Below are positions 27,303-37,252 of a DNA stretch of 64,000 bases, in pieces; position 1 is the stretch's first letter; every line of letters starts with the position of its first letter. The stretch comes from QPIN01 sp965224575 (GTDB taxonomy: Bacteria > Pseudomonadota > Gammaproteobacteria > Methylococcales > Methylomonadaceae). The notes under the pieces were generated by a model, which was given only the letters and a program-made list of their open reading frames with translations, had not been told where the DNA came from and did not search any database. Made by a program: the position numbers and the translations under genes. The stretch is taken from contig CBDCZQ010000003.1 in NCBI GenBank assembly GCA_965224575.1, forward strand, positions 299,812 through 363,811, read 5' to 3'.

Positions 27303-27518
27303 AATAAATCCTTTGTCCTTAAAAATAATTTTTAGTTTTACCATTAATGATTTACGCACAAAACAAATTTATTTTGCATAAAACTCTCGTATTTAAATCT
27401 TTATTACATCTAACAGTAACTAATATAATAACGTTTAAATCAGGCTACAACCATCAATTTAACCTTAAAAATTTAAGTGCAATCTCTAAAATTTAAATTT
27501 CCTGACAGAAACTATTTA

Positions 27519-29120
27519 TTAATTAACAATCTCTGGCACTGCATCTAAAAGAGTTTTAGTATAAGAATGAAGAGGTTGATTCAATACTTGTTCAACTGAA
27601 CCATGCTCTACAATCTTACCTTTATACATAACTGCAACTTCATCTGCAATTTCAGCTACAACAGCCAGATTGTGGGTAATAAATAAGTAGCTTACACCCT
27701 GCTCTTTCTGCAAGTTTTTTAAAAGATCAATAATCTGCGCTTGTACAGAGACATCTAGTGCACTAGTGGGCTCATCACAGACAATTAATTTTGGCTCAAC
27801 AGCCAAGGCTCTGGCAATACAGATTCTCTGCCGCTGCCCCCCTGAAAACTCATGTGGATAACGTAATGCTGATGATTCAGGTAATTCAACCTGCTTTAGT
27901 AAGCTGGACACTCTTTTCTGTCTATCTGTCAAAGGCATCTCGGAATGTAAGGCTTTTAACCCTTCAGCAATAATATCGCCTACTAACATTCTGGGGTTCA
28001 TGGATGCAAAGGGGTCCTGAAAAACAATTTGAATTTCAGATCGTTTTTGGCGTAACTCATTCCCTGTTAACTTGCTTAACTCAATTCCTTCTAGCCATAC
28101 ACGCCCAGCAGTGCTTGGGATTAGATTAATTAACCCTTTACCCAAGGTTGTTTTTCCACAACCAGATTCCCCAACTAAAGCAAGTGTTCTCCCACGCTTT
28201 AATTCAAAACTGACACCATCCACAGCGCGGACATGATCAACTATTCTCTTAAAAAAACCTTTTCGAATGGGATAATAAACTTTAAAAGATTCTACTTTTA
28301 ATAGAGGGGTTTCTTTTGATTCTTTGGTATGTTTATCCAGACTACTATTCATTGAAGGTAATGCGGCCAACAATTTAAGACTGTATGGGTGCTTTGCTTG
28401 CTTAAAAAATTGTTTGGCAGTTCCTATTTCAACAATTTTCCCTTGTTGCATCACGGCTATTCTATCTGCCATGGTAGAAACCAGTGCAAGATCATGGCTG
28501 ATTAACCAAAGTGACATACCCCTTTTTTTCTGGATTGTTTTTAGTAATTTCAGTATTTGCGCTTGAATGGTTACATCTAATGCAGTCGTTGGCTCATCTG
28601 CGATCAATAATTCCGGTTTCCCAGCCAAGGCAATAGCAATCATCACTCTTTGCCGTTGGCCTCCTGACAATTGATGAGGATATTCGTTGATCCTTCTTTC
28701 AGGCTCTGGTATTTCTACCTGCTCTAATAGCTCATGAACTGCCAGATTAAGCTCTTTTTCAGCATAATTAAAGTGAATCTGCATGACTTCAGCGATTTGT
28801 TCACCTATCGTCATTACCGGGTTTAATGAGGACATCGGGTCCTGAAAAATCAAACCTATTCTCTTGCCCCTAATTTTACAAAAATCATATTCCGGTATGC
28901 TCAATAAATTCTCATTACCAAGTTGCACAGAATTTGCCATTACTTTAGCATTGTTTGGTAATAGGCGAAGCACAGATAGAGCTGTAATTGATTTACCAGA
29001 CCCAGATTCTCCAACTAAAGCAAACGTTTCACCTGCATAAACATCAAAGCTAATATCATTAACCACCTTATCTTCTTTAAAAGCAACGGCTAGTCCTTTT
29101 ACTTCCAGTAATTTTTCCAA
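27519..29120 (-). CDS. Peptide ABC transporter, fused double ATPase (YejF-like)
   Basis: One 533-residue polypeptide holding two ABC domains for oligopeptide uptake. The first has GESGSGKS near residue 36, LSGGQRQRVMIAIA and LLIADEPTTALDV. The second has GESGCGKTTLG near residue 317, FSGGQRQRICIARA and LIVCDEPTSALDV. This fused layout is that of YejF/DppD-DppF relatives. It lies 10 bp behind one permease gene, and the substrate-binding protein gene is 6 kb upstream on the same strand. Confidence 0.95.
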   Translation of the reverse strand: MEKLLEVKGLAVAFKEDKVVNDISFDVYAGETFALVGESGSGKSITALSVLRLLPNNAKVMANSVQLGNENLLSIPEYDFCKIRGKRIGLIFQDPMSSLNPVMTIGEQIAEVMQIHFNYAEKELNLAVHELLEQVEIPEPERRINEYPHQLSGGQRQRVMIAIALAGKPELLIADEPTTALDVTIQAQILKLLKTIQKKRGMSLWLISHDLALVSTMADRIAVMQQGKIVEIGTAKQFFKQAKHPYSLKLLAALPSMNSSLDKHTKESKETPLLKVESFKVYYPIRKGFFKRIVDHVRAVDGVSFELKRGRTLALVGESGCGKTTLGKGLINLIPSTAGRVWLEGIELSKLTGNELRQKRSEIQIVFQDPFASMNPRMLVGDIIAEGLKALHSEMPLTDRQKRVSSLLKQVELPESSALRYPHEFSGGQRQRICIARALAVEPKLIVCDEPTSALDVSVQAQIIDLLKNLQKEQGVSYLFITHNLAVVAEIADEVAVMYKGKIVEHGSVEQVLNQPLHSYTKTLLDAVPEIVN

Positions 29121-29130
29121 TTAATTCTCC

Positions 29131-30468
29131 CTATTCTGCTCTTCTTGGGTCAAATGCATTTCGCACTGTATCTGCAAATAAATTAGCGGCTAAGACTAAA
29201 CTAAACATAAACACAAATGAGGCTAATAGTGACCACCAAACGACAGGGTCTCGCGCCATTTCCAAACGCGCACCATTAATCATATTCCCCCAGCTATAGG
29301 TTGTTGGGTCAACCCCTATATTGATATAAGATAATACCGCTTCTGCCAAAACAAGTCCGCTAAAATCCAGCACGACAGAGATCAGTACAATATGCATAAC
29401 ATTAGGCAAGATATGTCTGATTAAAATCACCCATCGTCTAACGCCTAAAGCCTGTGCTGCCTGCACATATTCCATTTCTCTTAGCTTAAGGGTTTCTGCG
29501 CGTAACATTCTGCATAGCCCTGTCCAACTAGTTACACCAAGAATCAAGCACAAAAATAATAAACGCATATCAGATCTGACAATCAAGCTATTAAATTCTT
29601 CAGCATGATTCGACATATAGACCTGCACCATTAGAATAGAGGCGGCTATTAACAAGACACTGGGTATAGAGTTTAGAGTGGTATAAACATACTGAATCAC
29701 ATCATCAACCCAGCCTCTAAAAAACCCCGCCATTATGCCAAAAATAATTGCTAGTGGCAGCATAATCATGGTGGTTAATGAGCCAATCACCAGTCCAGTA
29801 CGAATACTTTTTATAGCCTGATAAAAAACATCTTCCCCCACTTTATCTGTCCCAAACACATGGTAATAGGCTGACAAATCAATCAGCATATAAGCAATTG
29901 AAATTAATAAAAACATAACCAGGAAAAGTGCTTTAGAACTTGAATGAGTCAACAACGGTTTGTGTTTTTTATGTAATGCTCCCCACACCACAATTAACAC
30001 TAAAACCATTAAGCCCGCACCTTTAGAAAAACCAACGACTGCTTTACCTAATATATCCACCCTTCTTTCGGCTTCTGGGTTTTGCAGATGAGATCCACCA
30101 TATTTGAGCCGTGGATTACCCCATTGTGTTGAGCCATTATCCAAGGTTATTGCTTCTTTACTATATAAATGAGTAGCAAAAGGTGCTGAATAGGTTTTTT
30201 CATCTCGCTCTCTTAGAGGTTTCGCCCAGTAATCCAACAAGCTGATAATTTCATGAGTCCGTGTATCTTTCGATTTAAAATGAACAGAATCCAATAAGCC
30301 AATAATGACAAAAAACACCAATATTAACAGGGAAACCATCCCCGTTTTACTCGCCCCTATTTTTTTTAAGGGTCTTCTCATTTGTGGTTGCCTACTTATA
30401 ACAAACCCAACTACCGTTAAAGCTGTCACCAATAGATAGATCAGCGCATCAGTCCATAGAATAATCAT
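29131..30468 (-). CDS. Peptide ABC transporter permease (YejE/DppC-like)
   Basis: A 445-residue permease. The EAA loop reads YVQAAQALGVRRWVILIRHILPN, quoted here in two parts (YVQAAQALGVRR, ILIRHILPN). A large extracytoplasmic insertion between the first and second helices (about residues 65-150) makes it longer than DppC; YejE proteins have a similar extension. Overlaps the other permease gene by 4 bp. Confidence 0.92.
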   Translation of the reverse strand: MIILWTDALIYLLVTALTVVGFVISRQPQMRRPLKKIGASKTGMVSLLILVFFVIIGLLDSVHFKSKDTRTHEIISLLDYWAKPLRERDEKTYSAPFATHLYSKEAITLDNGSTQWGNPRLKYGGSHLQNPEAERRVDILGKAVVGFSKGAGLMVLVLIVVWGALHKKHKPLLTHSSSKALFLVMFLLISIAYMLIDLSAYYHVFGTDKVGEDVFYQAIKSIRTGLVIGSLTTMIMLPLAIIFGIMAGFFRGWVDDVIQYVYTTLNSIPSVLLIAASILMVQVYMSNHAEEFNSLIVRSDMRLLFLCLILGVTSWTGLCRMLRAETLKLREMEYVQAAQALGVRRWVILIRHILPNVMHIVLISVVLDFSGLVLAEAVLSYINIGVDPTTYSWGNMINGARLEMARDPVVWWSLLASFVFMFSLVLAANLFADTVRNAFDPRRAE

Positions 30469-31442
30469 GTCAATCTAACTCTTGGATCAACAAGGGTGTA
30501 GGAAATATCAGTTAATATTAAACCAAAGATATAAAGTACAGACCCTAAAAAAACCATGGCCCTTACAATGGCAAAATCCTGGCTATTAATTGCATCAATC
30601 GTGTAACTACCCAACCCAGGAATACTAAAAAATGATTCCATAATCAGGCTACCCATAAACAAGAGAGGTAATACAACGACCACACCGGTTAAAATAGGAA
30701 TCATGGCATTTTTAAGCACATGCTTAAATAATACTTGTGTCTCAGTTAAGCCTTTTGCCCTAGCTGTTCTTACATAGTCTTTTTCAACTTCTTCCAAAAA
30801 TAAAGTACGATACCATCTAGCGCCCGCACCAATACCTGAAACAATACTAATTACGACAGGCAGAACCAAAAACTTTATCGCAGAAAACCCCGTATCATAG
30901 CCAGAAATAGGTACCAACTTAAGTAATTTACCAATAAAAAACTGCCCACCTATAATGTAAAATAGAGATGAAATTGACATTAAAATGACACATAAAACGA
31001 TACTACTAAATTCCAGATAAGTATTTCGGAATAGCACCATCATTAAAGCAACGGATATATTCACCAATAATCCAACAATCAAAGAAGGCAAAGCAATACT
31101 CAAACTCGGCCACATCCTCTGCTTAATATCTTCACCTATATTTCTTCCACTATCTGAAACACCAAAATCAAATAGAAACAACCCTAATGATTTTTTGTAA
31201 AAAATAGTCTCTGTAATTTTTTTACTCGCACTTTCCTGTTGATTCCATAACATGGGTAAATCATAGCCATGCTGATGTTTCCAATTTTGGATTGCTTGCT
31301 CTGTAACATGTTTTTGTCCTAATTGCATACGAGCCATATCATCTGGACTATTGACTACAAAGAACAGAATAAATGAAAGTATATTAACCCCCATTAACAA
31401 GGGAAAGGCGTATAAAACTCGGCGGAGGATATATTGAATCAT
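30465..31442 (-). CDS. Peptide ABC transporter permease (YejB/DppB-like)
   Basis: A 325-residue permease with the N-terminal YILRRVLYAFPLLMGVNILSF helix typical of DppB/YejB, quoted in part, and the EAA loop DYVRTARAKGLTETQVLFKH. It is first of the three downstream transporter genes. Upstream lie a diguanylate cyclase and an oxygen-sensor gene instead of the binding-protein gene. Confidence 0.93.
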   Translation of the reverse strand: MIQYILRRVLYAFPLLMGVNILSFILFFVVNSPDDMARMQLGQKHVTEQAIQNWKHQHGYDLPMLWNQQESASKKITETIFYKKSLGLFLFDFGVSDSGRNIGEDIKQRMWPSLSIALPSLIVGLLVNISVALMMVLFRNTYLEFSSIVLCVILMSISSLFYIIGGQFFIGKLLKLVPISGYDTGFSAIKFLVLPVVISIVSGIGAGARWYRTLFLEEVEKDYVRTARAKGLTETQVLFKHVLKNAMIPILTGVVVVLPLLFMGSLIMESFFSIPGLGSYTIDAINSQDFAIVRAMVFLGSVLYIFGLILTDISYTLVDPRVRLT

Positions 31443-31521
31443 AAGTTTAAAGAGTAAAATTTATAGACTTTCATTGTTATACTTTACCTTGTTTTTTTGT
31501 TTGAAACATTTTAAGGGGACT

Positions 31522-32853
31522 CTATTCATCACCCCCAGGCTTATAATCACAAACAATATTTCGACCTTTTGCTTTAGCCTTGTACAAGGCTAAATCAACA
31601 TTAGACAATAACTCTTTAATGGATACCCCCTGTGTCGGAAAGGAGATCACTCCAATTGATGTTGTCATCTGGAAGTTATGTTCAGCAGAAAAACTATGTT
31701 TACTGATAGCCATTTTTATTTCTTCAGCTACAAGATGAGCTCCAGCACTATCTGTTTCTGGAAGAATAATAGCAAACTCATCACCCCCCAAACGAGTAAC
31801 TATATCGCCTAGACGGGTTTTTTGTTTTAAAACTCTGGCAACATCTATCAATACATCATCACCCAATAAATGACCATACGAATCGTTAATATCTTTAAAA
31901 TTGTCAAGATCCAGCATAAGAATACAAAATTCGTGATTATAACGTTTAGAACGTTCTATTTCTTTCTCTAAAAAATCATTAAAATAACGCCGATTGAATA
32001 CACCGGTAAGTGGATCTTGCTTTGCGTGAAAATCAAGTTCTTTCAATGTTTTCTTAAGCGTCCTGCTAGAACCAATGACCATAACCATCACTGATAAAAT
32101 TGATCTAATAATAGATTTCTCATCTATTCCCAATGGAATAGATGAGAAATACCCCATTTCAAGTAGTCCGCCCAGATTATCAAGTTTTCCATCAACATCA
32201 ATAGTCACTGAATGCATTTGATTAATATCAATGTTCGTCAGTTTATGATCAAGGACTTGATACTCTTTAATGCTCAGTTTTTTAGTTTTCTTTAACTTAG
32301 AGGTCATATTGGCAGAGAGTATTTTCTTTGCTTCAACCTTATCTGCAGTGGTAAATTCACCCATATAATAAAGATATAGATCAATACCTTCATAAGAGTT
32401 AAATGCGATACTAAAAAAATTAAATGTAAAAATACTATGAAACTCACATAATATAGATTGAACAAATTCTTCCCAATTCTCAATCTTTTCGTGGGATAAG
32501 ATAATCCCTTGCAGAACACGCCCTTGATGCTCGTATAACTCTCTGTCAATCAATGCCTTATGTAAATCTCTAACCAAATAATCACACTTAACAAGTAAGT
32601 TTTTTATTTGCTTAATACTCCGTTCCCAGTTTAAAGCCCCCAACTTAATCAGTTGATCATTAGATTTTGAAAGTGCTAGCTGATCGCGCTGACTATCTTC
32701 GATAAGTTGTATTGAATTCTTATCTAATACCTTATTTTTGTATTGTTGAACGCCAGTAATAAATGATCTGGTTTTAATTTGATTTTCTAATAACTCAGTT
32801 AAAACGGTATTAAGATAAGTATGGAATTGCTCAATATTTGATCTTTTCTGCAT
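31522..32853 (-). CDS. Diguanylate cyclase (GGDEF) with N-terminal helical and GAF-like regions
   Basis: Makes cyclic di-GMP. Residues 1-120 are mostly helical, 130-265 form a GAF-like region, and 275-443 a GGDEF domain. The active site is RLGGDEF, and an intact inhibitory I-site (RLGD) stands five residues before it, so product inhibition is expected. There is no membrane helix. The gene starts 18 bp behind the oxygen-sensor-like gene, so the pair probably works together. Confidence 0.93.
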   Translation of the reverse strand: MQKRSNIEQFHTYLNTVLTELLENQIKTRSFITGVQQYKNKVLDKNSIQLIEDSQRDQLALSKSNDQLIKLGALNWERSIKQIKNLLVKCDYLVRDLHKALIDRELYEHQGRVLQGIILSHEKIENWEEFVQSILCEFHSIFTFNFFSIAFNSYEGIDLYLYYMGEFTTADKVEAKKILSANMTSKLKKTKKLSIKEYQVLDHKLTNIDINQMHSVTIDVDGKLDNLGGLLEMGYFSSIPLGIDEKSIIRSILSVMVMVIGSSRTLKKTLKELDFHAKQDPLTGVFNRRYFNDFLEKEIERSKRYNHEFCILMLDLDNFKDINDSYGHLLGDDVLIDVARVLKQKTRLGDIVTRLGGDEFAIILPETDSAGAHLVAEEIKMAISKHSFSAEHNFQMTTSIGVISFPTQGVSIKELLSNVDLALYKAKAKGRNIVCDYKPGGDE

Positions 32854-32871
32854 AAACTGAAACCCACTGAT

Positions 32872-33714
32872 TTAATCAATATTCAAAAGATCCGAACCGC
32901 ATTCAAGTGTTTCTAACCATTGCAACAAACCTGTTTTTGCTTCACCCTTATATAAATAGCCATGCTGTGGAGCAATAATTTCAATATCATAAGGTTTAAT
33001 CGTCTGTAGCCAATATCGTAATGCACGATTTGAAGACATATATCTACGATGAAAATATTCAATATGTCCTTGGTGTTTAGAAAAATCATCTACAAAAATT
33101 TCACTAAAATCTTCGCCTTGGTATTCTGCTGCACCTATATCGCTTGTAAAAAGAATTTTTGATAAGGGATCATACACATTCAGTTGTCCTGGTGAATGCA
33201 AAAAATGAGCGGGAAGAAATTTTAAAACAACATCATTTAAAACCAAATCATCGCCCTCATCCTCTATCCCAACAAAACGATGCATATCTTTAATCCCATA
33301 GTGAGGTAAAAAACGTAGCCAAATTTTTGAAACATAAATTTTAGCCTCAGTCATCTCCATCCAGCTGCTTAAACTACCGACTATATCAGGGTCTTGATGA
33401 GACAAAACAATACCCACCAAATCTTTTGGCTCAAGGTATTTCATTAAATGATGAAGCACCTGAGGCATAACGCCAAATCCGCCTGGGTCCAAAAGAATAC
33501 CTTTCCCTTTATTTAAAATAAGGTATTGGTTAGATGGAATACCATTTTCTTCACCTGGCTCGCTAATATTTAATAACACCAGAAGGTGATCATCATTTGA
33601 ATATAGAACTTTATCGTTTGTCATGGATTTAGTATAAAAGTAAAAAGGATAAAAATTATCTCTTATTTTCTGGTTCCCACCATCTTTGGTCACTATTTTA
33701 AACTTAACATTCAT
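32872..33714 (-). CDS. Metallo-beta-lactamase-fold di-iron protein (ODP-like oxygen or NO sensor)
   Basis: A soluble protein of about 280 residues with the di-iron beta-lactamase fold of flavodiiron proteins but no flavodoxin domain. Visible ligands are SHQDPDIVG (H-x-D-x-D), the histidine in HFLHSPGQ, the aspartate in TSDIGA and the histidine in APQHGYL. Stand-alone proteins of this shape (ODP) bind oxygen and feed signalling partners. Its position 18 bp ahead of a diguanylate cyclase supports that role. The open frame runs back to 33795. The start at 33714 has AAGAGG upstream but at long spacing, so the exact start is uncertain. Confidence 0.8.
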   Translation of the reverse strand: MNVKFKIVTKDGGNQKIRDNFYPFYFYTKSMTNDKVLYSNDDHLLVLLNISEPGEENGIPSNQYLILNKGKGILLDPGGFGVMPQVLHHLMKYLEPKDLVGIVLSHQDPDIVGSLSSWMEMTEAKIYVSKIWLRFLPHYGIKDMHRFVGIEDEGDDLVLNDVVLKFLPAHFLHSPGQLNVYDPLSKILFTSDIGAAEYQGEDFSEIFVDDFSKHQGHIEYFHRRYMSSNRALRYWLQTIKPYDIEIIAPQHGYLYKGEAKTGLLQWLETLECGSDLLNID

Positions 33715-33795
33715 TTTATCATTAGTTACCTCTTTTAAATAAAAATTCAATAGCTTATTACTGTTGAAAAAAAAGTAAACACAAGATAAAATCAA

Positions 33796-34120
33796 ATTGA
33801 AATCAAAGTTTTGTGGATTTTTTATTATTGATAAATGCGGCGCAAGATTCAGAGCGAAGCATGATTATTTGAATGCTTATGTAAGCCATTGAAATAATTA
33901 AAGTTTATTAAGTATCAAACAAAAAGTGCGCAGAGCGTTGATTTTAAAGAGAAAACACCTGTTTTGGGAGTAATTATTGGGAGACATTGTGAAAATATTA
34001 CGAGTGCGCCGCAAACCGCCTTTTTTGACTTTTAAAATCAAAGGCTTGCAAGGGTACTGGTGAAATGACCGGACTTTATGAACCACTGCCATTAAGTTAA
34101 GAAAACATGTATGGTTTCTA
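33796..34120. other. Spacer of 325 bp without a convincing gene
   Basis: Mixed composition with short GC-richer patches (GGCGCAAGATTCAGAGCGAAGC, quoted in part, and GCGCCGCAAACCGCC). It looks like debris from insertion sequences joining the sensor genes to the repeat at 34121. A 64-codon minus frame here has no ribosome site and no recognisable motif. Confidence 0.4.
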
Positions 34121-34207
34121 GTAGGTTGGGCTAACAGCTTTATCGTTAACCCAACATTTTTACCATTTTTTATGTTGGGTTGCCAAAAAGACGGCAGCCC
34201 AACCTAC
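34121..34207. repeat. REP/BIME, two-hairpin unit
   Basis: GTAGGTTGGGCTAACAGC...CGTTAACCCAACA is followed by TGTTGGGTTGCC...GGCAGCCCAACCTAC. A near-perfect member of the family, in the same orientation as the unit at 34930, so the reverse-transcriptase fragment lies between two direct copies. Confidence 0.9.
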
Positions 34208-34286
34208 GATAATAATCTCTTAACTTTATGAACAGGATGAAATAGAATTTTTGTGAATAAAAACCTATCAATAAAAGGATAAAATA

Positions 34287-34866
34287 ATGCCTGGCCTTGT
34301 TGATGTTCTTTCTGATACAAACCTTTACAATGCCTGGATAAAAGTTAGAGAAAATCAAGGTTGTGCTGGTATTGATGGCGTTAGTCTGGATGATTTTTCC
34401 AATGGGCTATGAGATAAGCTGGAAACTTTAGCAAATGAGCTTAGATATAATACTTATCAACCCAAACCTTTATTAAGGAACCTCTGATTAAGTCGATTAG
34501 AATTTAGCGCAGAAAAAACTGTCGCTATTTTTCACGAAGTGAGGCGTAATAGTCACTCTATTGCACCGATCTTCGTGGGAAATATCGGCAGTTTTAGCAA
34601 GCTAAAAATAATTGGACTTGATCAGAGGTTCCTTAAGGGTAGAAATAGATAAAAAATCTGGTGGAACGCGAGTTTTAGCGATTCCTTATGTGCTTGATAG
34701 GCTATTACAAACCGCTGTTTCGATGGTTTTAACGCCCTTGTTTGAAGCCGAGTTTGAGGATATTAGCTTTGCTTATCGTAAAGGCCGTTCTGTTAAACAG
34801 GCGGTTGCCAGAATTGAGCTATTACGAAACCAGGGTTATCAATGGGTGGTTGATGCTAATATACTT
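34287..34866 (+). pseudogene. Broken reverse transcriptase (group II intron-like), N-terminal part only
   Basis: Starts MPGLVDVLSDTNLYNAWIKV and reads RENQGCAGIDGVSLDDF, the RT0/RT1 pattern. A TGA interrupts it at 34410, a 156-bp MITE is inserted at 34477-34632, and the frame resumes with KKSGGTRVLAIPYVLDRLLQ, FAYRKGRSVKQAVARI and YQWVVDANI. It then ends without the YxDD catalytic block. Joined across the MITE, the target reads PKPLL-RVEIDK with no loss. No intron RNA domains were recognised. Confidence 0.85.
34477..34632. mobile_element. MITE, 156 bp, copy A
   Basis: Terminal inverted repeats GGAACCTCTGATTAAGTC and GACTTGATCAGAGGTTCC, flanked on both sides by TTAA, which looks like a target duplication because the interrupted gene needs only one. 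No coding capacity. Copy B at 50255-50410 has the same length. The ends resemble IS5-family termini. Confidence 0.9.
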
Positions 34867-34929
34867 CTAATGATTATTTTTAATCAATTCTTATTCCCAT
34901 TCTTCCGTGTCGACATTAAAAAATTATTT

Positions 34930-35017
34930 GTAGGTTAGGCTAACGGCTCTATCGTTAACCTAACATTTGTTATGTCTATCTTTGTTGGGTTGCCAAAGAG
35001 ACGGCAGCCCAACCTAC
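34930..35017. repeat. REP/BIME, two-hairpin unit
   Basis: GTAGGTTAGGCTAACGGC...CGTTAACCTAACA and TTGTTGGGTTGCC...GGCAGCCCAACCTAC. The paired change of G to A and C to T in the first hairpin keeps the stem, which suggests selection or copying as a folded unit. Confidence 0.9.
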
Positions 35018-35057
35018 CTCGCTATAAATTCTCTCATCCGATACCGCATGAAGTATT

Positions 35058-37166
35058 TTACTGCACCGTCTCTTTTAAACGCCGCTTAAATGCTTTAACA
35101 GCTGGTATTAGCAATAATATAAAAGCAATAAAAGCAACAAGTAATGGCCAGAAAACAGCCTGATTCCATTGCTCCCTTTTTTGCTCTCTTAAAGCCGCAT
35201 CTATTCGTAAATACTTTAATTCCTTATGCGACATAAAACTAGGCTTTATATTTTTAAACCATTGATGATATAAAGAAAAGCGTTTGGGATGATAACCGAA
35301 TACCCAAGGCACATCATGACGGACTATTTCTTGCATTTGTTGGATAATCTGGTTCCGCTGTTCTGTATCATCCATACTTCTCATTTGTTCAAAAAGTTGA
35401 TCGAATGTTGAGTTTTGATAATTTACGGCATTTTCTCCTTTAAACTTTACTTTTCCATTCGGCCCATAAAGTAAAAAAAAGAAATTTTCCGGGTCTGGAT
35501 AATCAGCATTCCAGCCCCAGGTAAAAATCTGTCCACTGCCATCACGCATTTTATCTTGAAAGCGGTTGTAATCTGTCGGACGAATGACTAATTTAATCCC
35601 TATTTTTTCAAACTGTTTACGGTACCAGTTCATCATTGCCCTAGCACCTGCTCCTACAGAGGTTGTATCAAAATAAAGAACCAGCGCTTCCCCCGTTTTT
35701 GGATCGACACCTGATTTATACCCTGCATCACTCATTAATTGTTCTGCTATTTCAATGGATTTACGCTGATAACGACCATTCTTCCAATGATAAACATAGG
35801 GATTCATCCCTTCTTTTTTATCTAAATTGCCAAATATTTCAGGGGGTAAAACACCTTGCGCCGGTATGCCTCGACCATTCATAAAAATAGCGATATATTC
35901 CTCATAATCCAACGCTATCGAGATAGCCAGGCGAAGTTTTCTAGCGCGTTCAGAATCACCACCGATCACTGAATCCAGCATATTGAATCCCATATAAAAA
36001 ATTGAGGTGGATATTGATGTTTGTAACTCAATTCCCTGCTCTTGCATTGTTTCAGTCAACTGAGCATTACCTGATGCTGAAAACTGAACCGCTTGGTCAA
36101 AACTATCTGATGAAATACCCGACGCATCATAAAAACCTTGCAAAAACTTACTCCAATAGGGAATCGTTTCTTTTTCCAAAATATAAATAACTTTATCTAT
36201 AAAAGGCAATTGTTCTCCTGCGTCCTTAAGCAGTCCTTTTTCTTTATCAATCGGCTCTCCCTCGTTGGGATAAAACGTTTTATAATAATTTGGATTTTTT
36301 GTTAAAACAATTCTTTGGTTAGGGTTATTTTCCTCTAAGAAGAAAGGTCCTGTTCCTACAGGATACCAATTCAAAGATATGTTTTTATCCCCCAGCCCTT
36401 TTTGCAGATAAAACTCATTTGCTTCCCAAGGCATGGGGGCAAAAAAGTTCATCGCCAACCAAAACTTAAATTGCGGATACTTACCTTTAATTCTAATTTT
36501 ATATTTATAACGGCTTAAAACTGTAACCCCAGAAAGAGGATGTGATTTTATTTCTGTTCTTTTCTTATCTTTAACTTGCTTAGAAAATTTGTCGAAGCCA
36601 ACAATATACTCCTTCATAAACTCAGCAATTGGCGATTGAATCTTCGGATCAGCCAATCGTTTTATTTGATAAACATAATCCTCGGCAATTAGTTCTCTGG
36701 TTCCTAGTTCAGTAAAATCTTTTAATTTCGTTAGTTCTTCAATTCGGCTTGGTGAAAGATTCCGGTTTGCCTCAATAAAAGCAGGATGAGGTTGAAATTT
36801 TATTCCTTGTTTAATTTCGATAATATACTCTGAAAAGGCAACCTGATTAGCTAAAATCTCTCCGCTTAGTGGCTCGCCTTGAGCATTAAAATAGCTAATA
36901 ACTGGTAATTTTTCAGCACTTAAGGGTTCAAGCTGATAAGGTCTTTTAAGGTAACTATATTGATAAGGAGGCTCATATATCTGCGCAAGAAAGGTATTCT
37001 CACTGGTACTATAAGATACCGCTGGATCTAGCCTTTTTGGTCTTTCTGAGAAAGAAGAATATAAAATAGATAAATTTGGATCAGTTTCTGAATAGGGATT
37101 ATTTAGCTGAGAGACATCACAACTAATTAATAACAAACTGAAAATAAATAAAAAAATTATATGCAT
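35058..37166 (-). CDS. Peptide ABC transporter substrate-binding lipoprotein (family 5) with C-terminal helix
   Basis: A 702-residue binding protein of the DppA/OppA/YejA class. A lipobox (LLISC) ends the signal peptide at Cys16, and motifs include WYPVGTGPFFLEENNPNQR and GWNADYPDPENFF. Unusually, residues 665-690 form a membrane helix followed by a basic tail (KAFKRRLKETVQ), so the protein may be anchored at both ends. It is the natural partner of the permeases and ATPase at 27.5-31.4 kb but is parted from them by 3.6 kb of inserted genes and repeats. It is divergent from fabI. Confidence 0.92.
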   Translation of the reverse strand: MHIIFLFIFSLLLISCDVSQLNNPYSETDPNLSILYSSFSERPKRLDPAVSYSTSENTFLAQIYEPPYQYSYLKRPYQLEPLSAEKLPVISYFNAQGEPLSGEILANQVAFSEYIIEIKQGIKFQPHPAFIEANRNLSPSRIEELTKLKDFTELGTRELIAEDYVYQIKRLADPKIQSPIAEFMKEYIVGFDKFSKQVKDKKRTEIKSHPLSGVTVLSRYKYKIRIKGKYPQFKFWLAMNFFAPMPWEANEFYLQKGLGDKNISLNWYPVGTGPFFLEENNPNQRIVLTKNPNYYKTFYPNEGEPIDKEKGLLKDAGEQLPFIDKVIYILEKETIPYWSKFLQGFYDASGISSDSFDQAVQFSASGNAQLTETMQEQGIELQTSISTSIFYMGFNMLDSVIGGDSERARKLRLAISIALDYEEYIAIFMNGRGIPAQGVLPPEIFGNLDKKEGMNPYVYHWKNGRYQRKSIEIAEQLMSDAGYKSGVDPKTGEALVLYFDTTSVGAGARAMMNWYRKQFEKIGIKLVIRPTDYNRFQDKMRDGSGQIFTWGWNADYPDPENFFFLLYGPNGKVKFKGENAVNYQNSTFDQLFEQMRSMDDTEQRNQIIQQMQEIVRHDVPWVFGYHPKRFSLYHQWFKNIKPSFMSHKELKYLRIDAALREQKREQWNQAVFWPLLVAFIAFILLLIPAVKAFKRRLKETVQ

Positions 37167-37252
37167 ATTGATGAGGATTTAATTATCGAATTAAATGACT
37201 GAGCAAGGTATACTTTCCCTATTCTAACAAACAATCAGGTCAGGAGATAAAA

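Noticed and set aside
33898..34092. 64-codon minus frame between the sensor gene and the REP unit
   Set aside because: No ribosome site or family; sits in mobile-element debris.
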